This document shows positions 55,107 to 64,000 of a DNA stretch of 64,000 nt, one piece after another. Numbering within the stretch: the first letter of the stretch is position 1; each line of letters starts with the position of its first letter. A model generated the notes under the pieces. The model was not told the origin of the DNA and searched no databases. It worked only from the letters and a program-made list of their open reading frames with translations. The DNA is taken from positions 2,852,001 through 2,916,000 of the forward strand of contig NZ_CP022436.1 of the NCBI RefSeq assembly GCF_002224285.1, in the 5' to 3' direction. Both the position numbers and the translations under genes were made by a program. This stretch comes from Arthrobacter sp. YN (GTDB lineage Bacteria > Actinomycetota > Actinomycetes > Actinomycetales > Micrococcaceae).

Positions 55107-57206
55107 CTAGAGGACGTCCACGCCGTCCAGGCGAAGTTGTACAGGACCCGACGTGCGCTTGGCGGCGCTGGCAGCCTTCACGGCCCGCAGGGCACGCGTG
55201 GCTTCCGCAGCGTCGCCGTACGGCAGGAAATACAACGTCCGGACGTCCTCATCTGCCTCGCTGGAGGCGCCCTGCGAGGCCCCTGGGTAAAGCTGAACCG
55301 GCGCAGGACCGGCCTTCCGGAGCTTGTTGCCCGACGGCAACGTCGCGGTAGCTTCAAAGGCATCCGCGAAATGCCCGACGTCGGCCCTGGTACCGGTAAT
55401 TGACGCCACCCGCACCGCTGGGGGCAAATGGAGTTCCTTCCTCAGCGCCAGTTCCCGTGATGCGAAGCCCGGCGCGTCCCAGCGCAGCAGCGCACCCGTG
55501 GCGACGGTATCGTCAGCCGTGATCACCACGAGGCCCCCCTCGTGGGCAGGTTTGACCAAGGCAGCGGCATTGAACCAACGCCTGACGGTGTCCTCCCCCG
55601 CCCGGAGGTTTTCCCTCCGGAGCAGCGAGTTGCCGTCCAACAGCAGAGCGGCAGCATAGCCCCCTGGAGCCACAGGCTCGGCTCCCACGGTTGCCACCAC
55701 AAGGGCAGCAGTATCGGGAACTGTTGCCTTGATGTGTTCACCGGAGGAAGTCACCACAGCCTTGCCAGGGAACGCACGGCCCAATTCCTCTGCGGTGCGC
55801 ATGACGCCGACTGCGCCACGACGCAGCCGGGTTCCGCTGCAGTGGGTGCATCTCCACTGGGGCGCCGGTGTGGAGCACCACCTGCACGCAGGTATGGCGG
55901 AGCCGCTGGAAACCGCCAGCGGCCCTTGGCAGGCGTTGCAGCGGGCCAGTTCCCGGCACGTCTCGCAGACCAGCGACGGCGCATATCCGGCGCGTGCCAC
56001 CTGGACCAGGACAGGCCCGCGCTCCAAGCCTTCCTTGGCCGCACGCCACGCCGAGCCCGGCAAACGGGCGATCCGTGCCAGGGGATCCCGTTCCTGCTCG
56101 AAACTGTCGGCGGTGTTCAAGACCCGCGGAACAGTCGAACGCACCACGTTTCGTGGCGCTTCAATGGGTACGGCCCACTGCATCTCGACCAGACGATGGA
56201 GCTCGGTGCTGCGGCTATGGGAAGCCATGAGGCACGCGGCGTTCTCCTGCTCGGCACGCAGCAGCAAAACTTCCCGGGTGTGCGCGTACGGTGCCCGTTG
56301 CTCAATGTGGAGATCGTCACCGTCATCCCAGCACACCACCAGGCCCAGATCCCGAACGGGTGCATAGGCTGCCGATCGGGTACCGATGGCCACCCCGGCG
56401 GAGCCGCTGAGCAGGCGCAAAAAGCTTCTATAGCGGGGTGTCTGGCCGTCATCTGCGGTCAGCCGCGCAATGTCAGTGGAGGGCAGGACCTTGGCCAGCG
56501 CATCCTCGAGTTGTTCAAGATCGCGGTAGTCGGGCACCACCACCACGGCACCGCGTCCCGAGGACCTGACCGTGGCAACGGCTGAAGCCACCAGGGTGGG
56601 CCAGCCGCTGGAACCGAACCCCTGAAGGGCCGTGAGGACAGCCTTGGGAGAACCACCGCCGGCAAGATGCTGTAGATACGCTGCCCCGTTGGAGTACAAA
56701 CCCCAGGCGTGGGCGTCCGTCAACGGCTTGAGCTCTTTGACGCCGGAGTCCAGTTCTCCCGCCAGCAGTTCTTTCTCCACCTTGGCAACCCTTGGCGGGA
56801 CGGCGGTCCTCAGGACGTCGCTCAACGTACCGGCGTATCTGGCTGCGACGGTGCCGGCCAATTCCGTGACCGCCGGGGTCAAAACAGCAACCGGTGACAC
56901 CACTTTGTGCAGGGTGCTCAGCGGCGCCGCAGCATCGGAGCCTGCACGCCGTTCAATGATGTAGCCATTGAGTTCCTGACCATTGAACTTGACCTTTACC
57001 CGGACACCGGGCGCAGCAACCTCTGCGAGCTCGGCTGGAACGCTGTAGTCGAAGGGCCGGTCCAAGTGGGGCAGGGACGATTCAAGCACCACCCGCGCCA
57101 CGGGATTCTCAGGAGCAAGGGGTGGACCATTGACCGGCAGACGATCCGGAAAACCCTGCAGCAGTGAGGGTTGAAGCAACGACGGCTGGGCCTCGTGTCC
57201 TGCCAT
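55107..57206 (-). CDS. priA: Primosomal protein N' (PriA-like), helicase motifs degenerate
   Basis: 699 residues. The N-terminal 3'-DNA-binding domain (VARVVLESSLPHLDRPFDY) is intact. The zinc-binding CETC, CNAC, CRWC and CTHC pairs lie mid-protein. The Walker A expected near residue 210 reads GSSGWP without GKT, and the DEAH position is WDDGDD. ATP hydrolysis is therefore unlikely. This is the known actinobacterial PriA variant, often annotated as lacking ATP-binding motifs. It probably retains a structural restart role. ATG 57206 has GGAGG 8 nt upstream. Confidence 0.92.
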   Translation of the reverse strand: MAGHEAQPSLLQPSLLQGFPDRLPVNGPPLAPENPVARVVLESSLPHLDRPFDYSVPAELAEVAAPGVRVKVKFNGQELNGYIIERRAGSDAAAPLSTLHKVVSPVAVLTPAVTELAGTVAARYAGTLSDVLRTAVPPRVAKVEKELLAGELDSGVKELKPLTDAHAWGLYSNGAAYLQHLAGGGSPKAVLTALQGFGSSGWPTLVASAVATVRSSGRGAVVVVPDYRDLEQLEDALAKVLPSTDIARLTADDGQTPRYRSFLRLLSGSAGVAIGTRSAAYAPVRDLGLVVCWDDGDDLHIEQRAPYAHTREVLLLRAEQENAACLMASHSRSTELHRLVEMQWAVPIEAPRNVVRSTVPRVLNTADSFEQERDPLARIARLPGSAWRAAKEGLERGPVLVQVARAGYAPSLVCETCRELARCNACQGPLAVSSGSAIPACRWCSTPAPQWRCTHCSGTRLRRGAVGVMRTAEELGRAFPGKAVVTSSGEHIKATVPDTAALVVATVGAEPVAPGGYAAALLLDGNSLLRRENLRAGEDTVRRWFNAAALVKPAHEGGLVVITADDTVATGALLRWDAPGFASRELALRKELHLPPAVRVASITGTRADVGHFADAFEATATLPSGNKLRKAGPAPVQLYPGASQGASSEADEDVRTLYFLPYGDAAEATRALRAVKAASAAKRTSGPVQLRLDGVDVL

Positions 57207-57257
57207 GTACTTCACCTCCAACTCTCAGCGGAAAACAACCATGGGCCTTAACCCGGA

Positions 57258-57290
57258 ATGCCCGCAGCGGGATTGACCCGCTGCGGGCAT
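57258..57290. terminator. Hairpin between metK and priA
   Basis: ATGCCCGCAGCGGG (57258-57271) pairs over 14 bp with 57277-57290 around ATTGA. It lies downstream of metK on the minus strand and lacks a U-run there, so termination may be partial. Confidence 0.6.
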
Positions 57291-57376
57291 CTCTCTGGCA
57301 CCAGCCAATCATGGGCCACTGACAAAACAACAACGTCCGCGATGACGCGCCTGGTTCCAGCGAACCGTCAAAGGGA

Positions 57377-58606
57377 TCAGGCGTTGAAGTATTCCTTCAG
57401 GTCCGCCACCCGGTCCAGACGCTCCCAGGTGAAATCGGGCTCGTCGCGGCCAAAGTGTCCGTGGGCTGCCGTCTTGGCGTAGATGGGCCGCTTGAGATCC
57501 AGGGCATCGATGATGGCGCGCGGACGCAGGTCGAAGAGTTCGTCGATGGCCTCGCTGATGCGGGCCGGGTCCACGGTCTCCGTGCCGAACGTCTCAACGT
57601 ACGTCCCGACCGGGCGGGCCTGGCCGATCGCGTAGGCAATCTGGATTTCGGCACGCTTGGCCAGTCCGGCGGCCACCACGTTCTTGGCAACCCACCGCAT
57701 GGCGTAGGCAGCCGAACGGTCAACCTTGGACGGATCCTTGCCTGAGAAGGCGCCGCCGCCATGCCGGGAGAACCCGCCATAAGTGTCGACGATGATCTTG
57801 CGCCCCGTGAGGCCTGCATCGCCTACCGGACCGCCGATGACGAAGGCACCGGCCGGGTTCAGGATATTCGCCGTGCGCGAGAGGTCCAGGCTTGACGCAG
57901 CGAGGACGGGGTCGATGACGTAACTGGCGAGATCGGCCCGAAGCTGCTCAAGGCCAGCTTCCTCGGCGTGCTGGCTGGAGATCACCACGGTTTCAACGGA
58001 TACCGGGCGGTCGCCGTCGTACCCTACGGTAACCTGCGTCTTGCCGTCCGGCCGGAGGTAAGCCAATTCGCCGTTCTTGCGCACTTCGGTGAGCCGTTCG
58101 GACAAGCGGTGGGCAAGCCAGATGGGCGTGGGCATGTAGGAGGCTGTTTCATCACTGGCGTAGCCGAACATGATGCCTTGGTCGCCTGCACCCTGGAGAT
58201 CGTAGTCATCCTCCTGGCGGCCTTCGCGGGCCTCGAGGGAGTTGAACACCCCGCCTGCGATGTCGTTGGACTGCTGGCCGATGGACACCGAAACACCACA
58301 ACGGGCACCGTCGAAGCCGTTGGCTGAAGAGTCATATCCGATGCCGAGGATAGTCTCACGGACTATCTGCGGGATCTCTACGTAAGCGTCGGTAGTGACC
58401 TCACCAGCCACGTGCACCAGGCCGGTGGTGGCCATGGTTTCAACGGCCACGCGGGACTCAGGATCAGCGGCCAGCAGCGCGTCAAGGATGGCATCGCTGA
58501 TCTGGTCGCAGATTTTGTCCGGGTGCCCTTCGGTGACCGACTCGGAAGTGAAGAGCCGGAGCTTGGACGGGGTGCCATGGTGTTCATGGTGCAGCGGTAA
58601 AGTCAC
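57377..58606 (-). CDS. metK: S-adenosylmethionine synthase
   Basis: A 409-residue enzyme making SAM from methionine and ATP. Signatures are [20 protein letters not shown] (metal/ATP binding), [12 protein letters not shown] and [19 protein letters not shown]. The GTG at 58606 has AAGGTGG about 4 nt upstream. A TAAGGT box also lies exactly 6 nt before the start, so either a normal or a leaderless mRNA is possible. The upstream gap to coaBC is only 76 nt and shows no SAM riboswitch. Confidence 0.97.
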   Translation of the reverse strand: MTLPLHHEHHGTPSKLRLFTSESVTEGHPDKICDQISDAILDALLAADPESRVAVETMATTGLVHVAGEVTTDAYVEIPQIVRETILGIGYDSSANGFDGARCGVSVSIGQQSNDIAGGVFNSLEAREGRQEDDYDLQGAGDQGIMFGYASDETASYMPTPIWLAHRLSERLTEVRKNGELAYLRPDGKTQVTVGYDGDRPVSVETVVISSQHAEEAGLEQLRADLASYVIDPVLAASSLDLSRTANILNPAGAFVIGGPVGDAGLTGRKIIVDTYGGFSRHGGGAFSGKDPSKVDRSAAYAMRWVAKNVVAAGLAKRAEIQIAYAIGQARPVGTYVETFGTETVDPARISEAIDELFDLRPRAIIDALDLKRPIYAKTAAHGHFGRDEPDFTWERLDRVADLKEYFNA

Positions 58607-58682
58607 TCGACCACCTTACTGGGTTGCGGGACGGCGGCATCTGCCGTGTGTCCCTTTGCTAAGAATTCGGGTGTGGGCTCAG

Positions 58683-59933
58683 TTACAACGCCGGGAAGAC
58701 CCGTGTGAGCTCGGCGCCCACCCGATCAACCACTGCAGCGGCGACATCGGCCTTGGACCCGGCGGCCGACTGCGGGTCGGCTCCGTGACCGGAGAGGATC
58801 ACCACGGAATTGTCATCCTGGCCGAACACGCGCCCAATGCCCACCTGGTTAACTACCAGGAGGTCGCAGCCCTTGCGCTTGAGCTTGGCCGTTGCGTGTT
58901 CCAGGACGTCTCCCTGGGCGTCGCCTGTTTCGGCCGCGAAACCGACAATCAGTTGCCGGCCACCCTCGGCGTTGCGGCGTTCCACGAGCTCATGCAGGAT
59001 GTCAGGATTCCGGATCAACCGCACCACGGGCGCATCCTCGCCGTCGACCTTTTTGATCTTGGTGTCCGAGACCTCGGCCGGACGGAAATCCGCCACGGCG
59101 GCGGCCATGATGACGACGTCGGAATCCACTGCCGCCTTCAGCGCGGCCTCGCGCAGTTCCAACGCCGACTCAACACGGACAAGCTCGACGCCGGCGGGCG
59201 GTTCGACGTCCATATGTGCGGCAAGGAAGCGAACAGTTGCCCCGCCAGCCAAGGCTGCGGCGGCCAGGGCGGCACCCTGCTTGCCGGACGAACGGTTGCC
59301 CAGGAAGCGGACCGGGTCCAGCGCCTCCCTGGTGCCACCTGCTGAGATCGTTACGATTCGGCCTGCCAACGGCTGCTCCGCGGCGGGTGAACCCTTGGCG
59401 CCATCCGCCACCTCAGTCAAAGCCATCGCAGCCGTGAAGATTGCTTCCGGCTCCGGCAGGCGGCCAGGGCCCGAGTCGGACCCGGTGAGGCGACCGGAGG
59501 CTGGCTCGAGTACTGTCACACCGCGGCTGCGCAACGTCTCCACGTTCGCCTGGGTTGCGGCATGCTGCCACATCTCAGTGTGCATGGCCGGAGCAAAGAG
59601 CACTGGACCGTGGGCCATGAGCAGCGTATTGGTGAGGAGGTCGCCCGCTTGTCCTGTTGCAGCCTTGGCCAGGAGGTCCGCCGTGGCGGGTGCAACCACA
59701 ATCAGGTCGGCTTCATGGCCCAAGCGCACATGGTTGACCTTCTCGACGTCGTCAAAGACGCTGTTGCTCACAGGGTTGCCCGAGAGGGCCTCCCACGTCG
59801 CGACTCCAACAAACCGTGTGGCCGCTTCCGTGGGGATGACCGTGACCTTGTGGCCGGCTTCAGTAAAAAGCCGGAGGAGCGATGCAACCTTGTAGGCTGC
59901 AATCCCTCCCCCGACTCCGAGGACTATGCGCAC
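58683..59933 (-). CDS. coaBC: Bifunctional phosphopantothenoylcysteine decarboxylase / phosphopantothenate-cysteine ligase
   Basis: 416 residues. The N-terminal CoaC flavoprotein domain (about 1-185) has MRIVLGVGGGIAAYKVASLL, the NHVRLGHEADLIVVAPATADL block and PAMHTEMW. The C-terminal CoaB ligase (about 190-410) has ISAGGTREALDPVRFLGNRSSGKQG. It carries out two successive steps of coenzyme A synthesis. The GTG has GGAGG 4 nt upstream and follows rpoZ by 28 nt. Confidence 0.96.
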   Translation of the reverse strand: MRIVLGVGGGIAAYKVASLLRLFTEAGHKVTVIPTEAATRFVGVATWEALSGNPVSNSVFDDVEKVNHVRLGHEADLIVVAPATADLLAKAATGQAGDLLTNTLLMAHGPVLFAPAMHTEMWQHAATQANVETLRSRGVTVLEPASGRLTGSDSGPGRLPEPEAIFTAAMALTEVADGAKGSPAAEQPLAGRIVTISAGGTREALDPVRFLGNRSSGKQGAALAAAALAGGATVRFLAAHMDVEPPAGVELVRVESALELREAALKAAVDSDVVIMAAAVADFRPAEVSDTKIKKVDGEDAPVVRLIRNPDILHELVERRNAEGGRQLIVGFAAETGDAQGDVLEHATAKLKRKGCDLLVVNQVGIGRVFGQDDNSVVILSGHGADPQSAAGSKADVAAAVVDRVGAELTRVFPAL

Positions 59934-59961
59934 GTGACCTCCGTCAACAGGCAGTCTGTAC

Positions 59962-60222
59962 TTATTCTGCAGGCTCGATCGGCGTGGAAACCAAAAGGCC
60001 TTCGTTGATCTCGCGCAGGGCGATGGACAGCGACTTCTCGTTCAGCTTGGTGTCAACCAGCGGGCCGACGTACTCAAACAGGCCCTCGTGGAGCTGGGCG
60101 TAGTAGGCGTTGATCTGGCGGGCACGCTTGGCGCCGAAGATGACCAGGCCGTACTTGGAATCAGCAGCCTCAAGCAGCGAATCGATCGGCGGGTTGATGA
60201 TGCCTTCAAGGTTCGTGGACAC
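59962..60222 (-). CDS. rpoZ: DNA-directed RNA polymerase omega subunit
   Basis: 86 residues. [26 protein letters not shown] is the conserved core, with the [19 protein letters not shown] helix after it. Omega helps fold and retain beta-prime. GTG 60222 has GGAGAA about 7 nt upstream. gmk-rpoZ-coaBC is the standard bacterial order. Confidence 0.97.
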   Translation of the reverse strand: MSTNLEGIINPPIDSLLEAADSKYGLVIFGAKRARQINAYYAQLHEGLFEYVGPLVDTKLNEKSLSIALREINEGLLVSTPIEPAE

Positions 60223-60261
60223 GAATTCTCCAAATTTTAGCGGGCCAACAAATGCAAGCGC

Positions 60262-60834
60262 TTAGCGCTGGTGCGGGGTAAGCCCCATGAGTGAAACAAG
60301 CTCGTCCGCTGCCCGGCGAACGTCGTCATTGATGACGGTGTGGTCAAACTCCGGTTCAGCAGCAAGTTCCAGTTTAGCGGTTTCCAGCCTGCGCTGCTGT
60401 TCCTCGGGAGTTTCCGTGCCGCGACCCACCAGGCGGCGGACCATTTCGTCCCACGTGGGCGGGGCCAGGAACACAAAATTCGCGTCCGGGACAGCCTCCT
60501 TGACCTGGCGCGCGCCCTGGAGGTCAATCTCCAGGAGGACCGACTTCCCTTCGGCGATGGCAGCGTTGACAGTGCTGCGGAGCGTCCCGTAGCGGTTCTG
60601 TCCGTGCACCACAGCCCACTCCAGCAATTCACCATCCGCCACCAGGGAGTCAAACTCCTCGGCCGACTTGAAGAAGTAGTGAACCCCATCCTGCTCACCC
60701 GGACGCGCGGCCCGGGTGGTTGCCGAGACTGAGAGCCAGACCTCTGGATAGTTGTCCCTGATGTAGGTGGATACGGTTCCCTTGCCAACGGCAGTGGGGC
60801 CTGCAAGGACAGTCAGTCCGGGTTTCTTGCTCAC
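60262..60834 (-). CDS. gmk: Guanylate kinase
   Basis: A 190-residue enzyme phosphorylating GMP to GDP. The P-loop is GPTAVGKGT (residues 12-20), followed by [20 protein letters not shown] for GMP binding and [13 protein letters not shown]. The GTG has GAAGGAA upstream. It sits between mIHF and rpoZ, as in mycobacteria and Streptomyces. Confidence 0.97.
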   Translation of the reverse strand: MSKKPGLTVLAGPTAVGKGTVSTYIRDNYPEVWLSVSATTRAARPGEQDGVHYFFKSAEEFDSLVADGELLEWAVVHGQNRYGTLRSTVNAAIAEGKSVLLEIDLQGARQVKEAVPDANFVFLAPPTWDEMVRRLVGRGTETPEEQQRRLETAKLELAAEPEFDHTVINDDVRRAADELVSLMGLTPHQR

Positions 60835-60855
60835 GGATTCCTTCGGGGAGATGCG

Positions 60856-61182
60856 TCAAACGCTTTGCTGGGTGTCCATAAAATCTACCAGCGCCCGGGC
60901 CTGGTGAATTCCCAGGCCCCTGATGCGCCGGGATCCGGCTATGCCGATCTCCGCCATGATCCCGGCCGCCCTGACCGGGCCAATGCCCGGCAGGGCCTCC
61001 AGGAGTTCCACCACACGCATGCGCGCAATCGCCTCGTCCGTGGTCCCGGACGAGATCAGCTCAGCAATACTGACCTCGCCGCGCTTGAGCCGTTCCTTGG
61101 CGGCGGCACGGACTGCCCTCGCCTTGGCGGCCTTCTCCAGCGCATCGGAACGCTCCTGTGGTGTCAGCTCTTTAAGGCCCAC
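60856..61182 (-). CDS. mihF: Actinobacterial integration host factor (mIHF/sIHF)
   Basis: A 108-residue nucleoid-associated protein. A long N-terminal helix (LKELTPQERSDALEKAAKAR) and a helix-two-turns-helix DNA-binding part (VVELLEALPGIGPVRAAGIM ... RRIRGLGIHQARALVDF) match mIHF, which is unrelated to proteobacterial IHF. It bends and condenses DNA and is essential in mycobacteria. GTG 61182 is preferred over TTG 61188 because AGGGG lies 7 nt before it rather than 1. It sits next to gmk, as is usual. Confidence 0.94.
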   Translation of the reverse strand: MGLKELTPQERSDALEKAAKARAVRAAAKERLKRGEVSIAELISSGTTDEAIARMRVVELLEALPGIGPVRAAGIMAEIGIAGSRRIRGLGIHQARALVDFMDTQQSV

Positions 61183-61279
61183 TGCCAAACCCCTGTCAGA
61201 TCGCGATTGTGATCCAGATCACGCGGACTGATCCTGAACCTACCGGCAGGGGCGCTGTTGCGCAATGAGGCCAGGCAAC

Positions 61280-62155
61280 TTACTCCGACCGAAGCCCGCC
61301 CAGCGTCTCTTCGGTTGCGGCACGAAGGCCTGCCACCGAGGGACCTGCGGCCAGGATACCCCGGCTGGAGGTAGCAAGGACCGAGGGAAAGGCAGCACCG
61401 AACGTTGCGCGAAGGTCAGCAGGGGTAGCACCCTGGGCGCCGAGCCCCGGTGCGAGGATCGCGCCGCGGACCGGGCCCAGGTCGATATCCAGGTCCTCAA
61501 GCGCCGATCCAATCGTGGCGCCCACAACCAAACCCACGGAACCAAGAGTGCCCCCGTACCGCTGGTTCTCGGCTGCAGCGGCGGCCACGATCCTACGCGC
61601 CACCGAATCGCTTCCGCCAATGTGCTGGACAGACTTTCCTTCAGGGTTCGATGTCAGTGCAAGCACGAACACTCCCCTGCCGTACTGTGCAGCCAGGTCC
61701 AGCGCCGGACGCAGTGATTCAAAGCCCAGGTACGGGCTGAGGGTCACTGAGTCAGCGGCCAGGGAGGAACCATCACGCAACCATGCGTCGGCATACGCCG
61801 CCATGGTGGACCCGATGTCCCCACGCTTGGCGTCAGCAATGCTGAGCACGCCTGCTTCCGAGGAAGCGGCAAGCGTGCGCTCCAGGACGGCCATGCCGGC
61901 GGAGCCGTGGCGCTCGTAGAGCGCCACCTGCGGCTTGACCGCGGCAGCGAGGGAAGCAACCGCCTCCACCACTGTCAGGGAGAAGCGTTCCAATCCGGCG
62001 GCGTCGTCGTTCAATCCCCATTCAGCCAAGAGCTGCGGGTGAGGATCGATCCCGACGCAGAGCGGACCGCGCGCGGCCATGGCCGCAGCCAGCCGGGAGC
62101 CAAAGGACTCCCGGGCCGGCTGCTGCTCTTGCTGTTGTGCAGCAGACTCAGGCAT
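61280..62155 (-). CDS. pyrF: Orotidine-5'-phosphate decarboxylase
   Basis: A 291-residue long (type 2) OMP decarboxylase. The catalytic [13 protein letters not shown] motif is near residue 108. The N-terminal [15 protein letters not shown] binds phosphate, and the C-terminal [15 protein letters not shown] closes the barrel. It makes UMP from OMP, the last step after PyrD. The ATG overlaps the carB stop by 8 nt, so pyrimidine genes are coupled. Confidence 0.95.
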   Translation of the reverse strand: MPESAAQQQEQQPARESFGSRLAAAMAARGPLCVGIDPHPQLLAEWGLNDDAAGLERFSLTVVEAVASLAAAVKPQVALYERHGSAGMAVLERTLAASSEAGVLSIADAKRGDIGSTMAAYADAWLRDGSSLAADSVTLSPYLGFESLRPALDLAAQYGRGVFVLALTSNPEGKSVQHIGGSDSVARRIVAAAAAENQRYGGTLGSVGLVVGATIGSALEDLDIDLGPVRGAILAPGLGAQGATPADLRATFGAAFPSVLATSSRGILAAGPSVAGLRAATEETLGGLRSE

Positions 62156-64000
62156 TGGCTGCTTCCACTGCTGCTGCCAGGTTGGCCGCGTGCTCCTGCA
62201 GGCTGGTCACGGACCACTCGTACGTGCGCAGTGCCTCGATGGCCTGCACCGCTGCGTTGAATTCCGCGACGGTGGTGATGCAGGGAATGCCGATGGACGT
62301 GGCGGCAGCACGGAGTTCGTAGCCGTCGCTTCGTGCTTCGCCACCGGACGGCGTGTTGAAGACCATGTCGATTTCACCGGCGATCACGAGGTCCGCGATG
62401 GTGCCTTCACCTTCGGCGCTGCTGCCCTCGGCCACCTTGCGCACCGGCGTCGCCTGGATGCCGTTGCGGCGCAGGACGTCGGCGGTTCCACCGGTGGAAA
62501 CGATCTCGAAACCGAGGTCCGAGAGGCGCTTGACGCCCATGATCACTGAACGCTTGTCACGGTTGGCCACCGACACGAAGATCTTGCCTTCGGTGGGCAG
62601 CGCGTTGTTGGCGGCAGCCTGGCTCTTGGCGAAAGCGGTGTCGAAGTGCTTGTCGATACCCATGACTTCACCCGTGGAGCGCATTTCCGGGCCCAGCAGG
62701 GAGTCAACTACCTTGCCTTCAGGGGTGCGGAACCGGCTGAACGGAAGCACGGCTTCCTTGACGGCAACCGGCGCGTCCAGTGGCAGCGTTGAACCATCGC
62801 CGGTTTCCGGCAGCATCTTGTAGGCGCCGCGGAGCTGGTTGATGGTGACACCGGTACCGATGAGGGCTGCGGCCTTGGCCATCTGCACGCCCGTTGCCTT
62901 GGAGACAAACGGAACCGTGCGGGAGGCGCGCGGGTTGGCTTCAAGGACGTACAGGACGTCCGAGGCCAGCGCGAACTGGATGTTGATGAGGCCACGAACG
63001 CCCACACCCTCCGCGATGGCACGGGTAGCGGTGCGAACACGCTCGATCACGTTGTTGCCCAGGGTGATCGGGGGCAGGACACACGCGGAGTCACCGGAAT
63101 GGATGCCGGCTTCTTCGATGTGCTCCATGATGCCGCCCAGGTACATGTCGGTGCCGTCAAAGAGTGCGTCGACGTCGATTTCGACGGCGTCCTCCAGGAA
63201 GCGGTCGATCAGCACCGGGTGGTCCGGGGTGATCTCCGTAGCGTTGGCGATGTAGCGGGAGAGGTTGGCTTCGTCATAGACGATCTCCATGCCGCGGCCG
63301 CCCAGGACGTACGACGGACGGACCAGGACCGGGTAGCCGATTTCGTCGGCGATCTTCTTGGCGTCCTCGAAGGACACTGCGGTGCCGTTCTTCGGGGAGG
63401 TCAGTCCGGCTTCGTCCAGCACGCGGGCGAAAGCACCACGGTGTTCGGCGAGGTCGATCGCTTCCGGCGAGGTACCCAGGATGGGCACACCGGCGTCGGC
63501 GAGCTGCTGTGCCAGCTTGAGCGGGGTCTGTCCGCCGAGCTGCACGAAGACGCCCATAACGCCGCCGGTGCGTTCCTCGGCCGCGATGACCTCAAGGACG
63601 TCCTCAAGGGTCAGCGGTTCAAAGTAGAGGCGCGTGGAGACGTCGTAGTCCGTGGACACAGTCTCGGGGTTGCAGTTGACCATCACGGTCTCGTAGCCGG
63701 CCTTGCGCAGCGCCATGGAAGCGTGCACGCAGGAGTAGTCAAACTCGATGCCCTGCCCGATGCGGTTGGGACCCGAGCCGAGGATGATGACGGACGGCTT
63801 GGCGTGCAGGCCTACCTCGTCCTCTTCGTCGTAGGAGGAGTAGTGGTAGGGGGTGTAGGCGGCGAACTCCGCGGCGCAGGTGTCCACCGTCTTGTAGACC
63901 GGACGGATACCCAGAGCATGACGGACTCCGCGGACCACGGCCTCGTTGTTGTGCGTCAGGGCACCGATTTGCTCATCGGAGAAACCGTGGCGCTTGGCAT
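62148..64000 (-). CDS. carB: Carbamoyl-phosphate synthase large subunit, 5' part outside the window
   Basis: The frame is open to the right edge; 617 codons of an expected 1,100 or so are present. The visible part begins ..[19 protein letters not shown] at the edge, then [21 protein letters not shown]. The C-terminal ATP-grasp domain follows ([37 protein letters not shown]), and finally the MGS-like regulatory domain (about the last 130 residues). It supplies carbamoyl phosphate for pyrimidines and arginine. carB-pyrF overlap. Confidence 0.97.
   Translation of the reverse strand, partial: AKRHGFSDEQIGALTHNNEAVVRGVRHALGIRPVYKTVDTCAAEFAAYTPYHYSSYDEEDEVGLHAKPSVIILGSGPNRIGQGIEFDYSCVHASMALRKAGYETVMVNCNPETVSTDYDVSTRLYFEPLTLEDVLEVIAAEERTGGVMGVFVQLGGQTPLKLAQQLADAGVPILGTSPEAIDLAEHRGAFARVLDEAGLTSPKNGTAVSFEDAKKIADEIGYPVLVRPSYVLGGRGMEIVYDEANLSRYIANATEITPDHPVLIDRFLEDAVEIDVDALFDGTDMYLGGIMEHIEEAGIHSGDSACVLPPITLGNNVIERVRTATRAIAEGVGVRGLINIQFALASDVLYVLEANPRASRTVPFVSKATGVQMAKAAALIGTGVTINQLRGAYKMLPETGDGSTLPLDAPVAVKEAVLPFSRFRTPEGKVVDSLLGPEMRSTGEVMGIDKHFDTAFAKSQAAANNALPTEGKIFVSVANRDKRSVIMGVKRLSDLGFEIVSTGGTADVLRRNGIQATPVRKVAEGSSAEGEGTIADLVIAGEIDMVFNTPSGGEARSDGYELRAAATSIGIPCITTVAEFNAAVQAIEALRTYEWSVTSLQEHAANLAAAVEAANA

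Noticed and set aside
58607..58682. Possible SAM riboswitch upstream of metK
   Set aside because: The gap is only 76 nt and none of the conserved SAM-I/II/IV elements is visible.

Overview
The window is a gene-dense, high-GC actinobacterial chromosome segment. Protein content and gene order point to Micrococcaceae, most likely Arthrobacter or Paenarthrobacter: ctaE-qcrCAB beside ctaCDF, the carB-pyrF-mIHF-gmk-rpoZ-coaBC-metK-priA run, the comEA-comEC-holA / rpsT / lepA-hemW / hrcA-dnaJ-rsmE / phoH-ybeY-era block, and frequent GTG/TTG starts. There is no prophage, IS element, CRISPR array, tRNA or rRNA gene, and no gene-free stretch reaches 300 bp.

Layout. 1-2.7 kb: two VOC-fold proteins, a DUF3054 membrane protein, a stand-alone Lrp-type ligand domain and trpD. 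2.8-12.2 kb: the aerobic terminal chain, with ctaE-qcrC-qcrA-qcrB on + and ctaC-ctaD-ctaF on -. Between these halves sit a DasR-like GntR regulator and an HPr gene with a DasR-type operator, followed by erpA. 12.3-23.5 kb: M20 dipeptidase, DUF3043 protein, pyrD, two tandem paralogous alpha/beta hydrolases, uppS, recO, leuA with an RNA leader, and an M13 metallopeptidase. 23.6-43.9 kb: an LCP cell-wall ligase, phoH-ybeY-CNNM-era, a GerMN lipoprotein, hrcA-dnaJ-rsmE with a CIRCE site, DUF3097, DUF4870, lepA-hemW, an orphan PemK-like toxin, rpsT, holA, a short comEC, comEA and degV. 43.9-55.1 kb: leuS with its own attenuator, the glycerol genes glpD-glpF-glpK with a divergent SorC-family regulator, then an aldo/keto reductase, a hydrolase and a GT4 glycosyltransferase. 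55.1-64 kb: priA, metK, coaBC, rpoZ, gmk, mIHF, pyrF and the 3' part of carB.

The most notable content is regulatory. (i) leuA and leuS each have a tiny leader ORF with three consecutive Leu codons. The leuS leader ends in a classic intrinsic terminator; the leuA leader can fold into a hairpin whose loop pairs downstream, an H-type pseudoknot. (ii) A perfect GGTCTAGACC core, matching the Streptomyces DasR operator, lies between the GntR gene and HPr. (iii) About nine genes without a Shine-Dalgarno have a TANNNT-like -10 box ending 6-7 nt before the start codon, which predicts leaderless mRNAs. (iv) ComEC lacks the C-terminal beta-lactamase-like domain and runs into holA. (v) A SorC-family regulator divergent from glpD has a palindrome in the shared promoter region.

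Most coding content is ordinary housekeeping. I did not find an obviously new multi-gene defence or biosynthetic system. Promoter and RNA-structure calls were made by eye without folding software.
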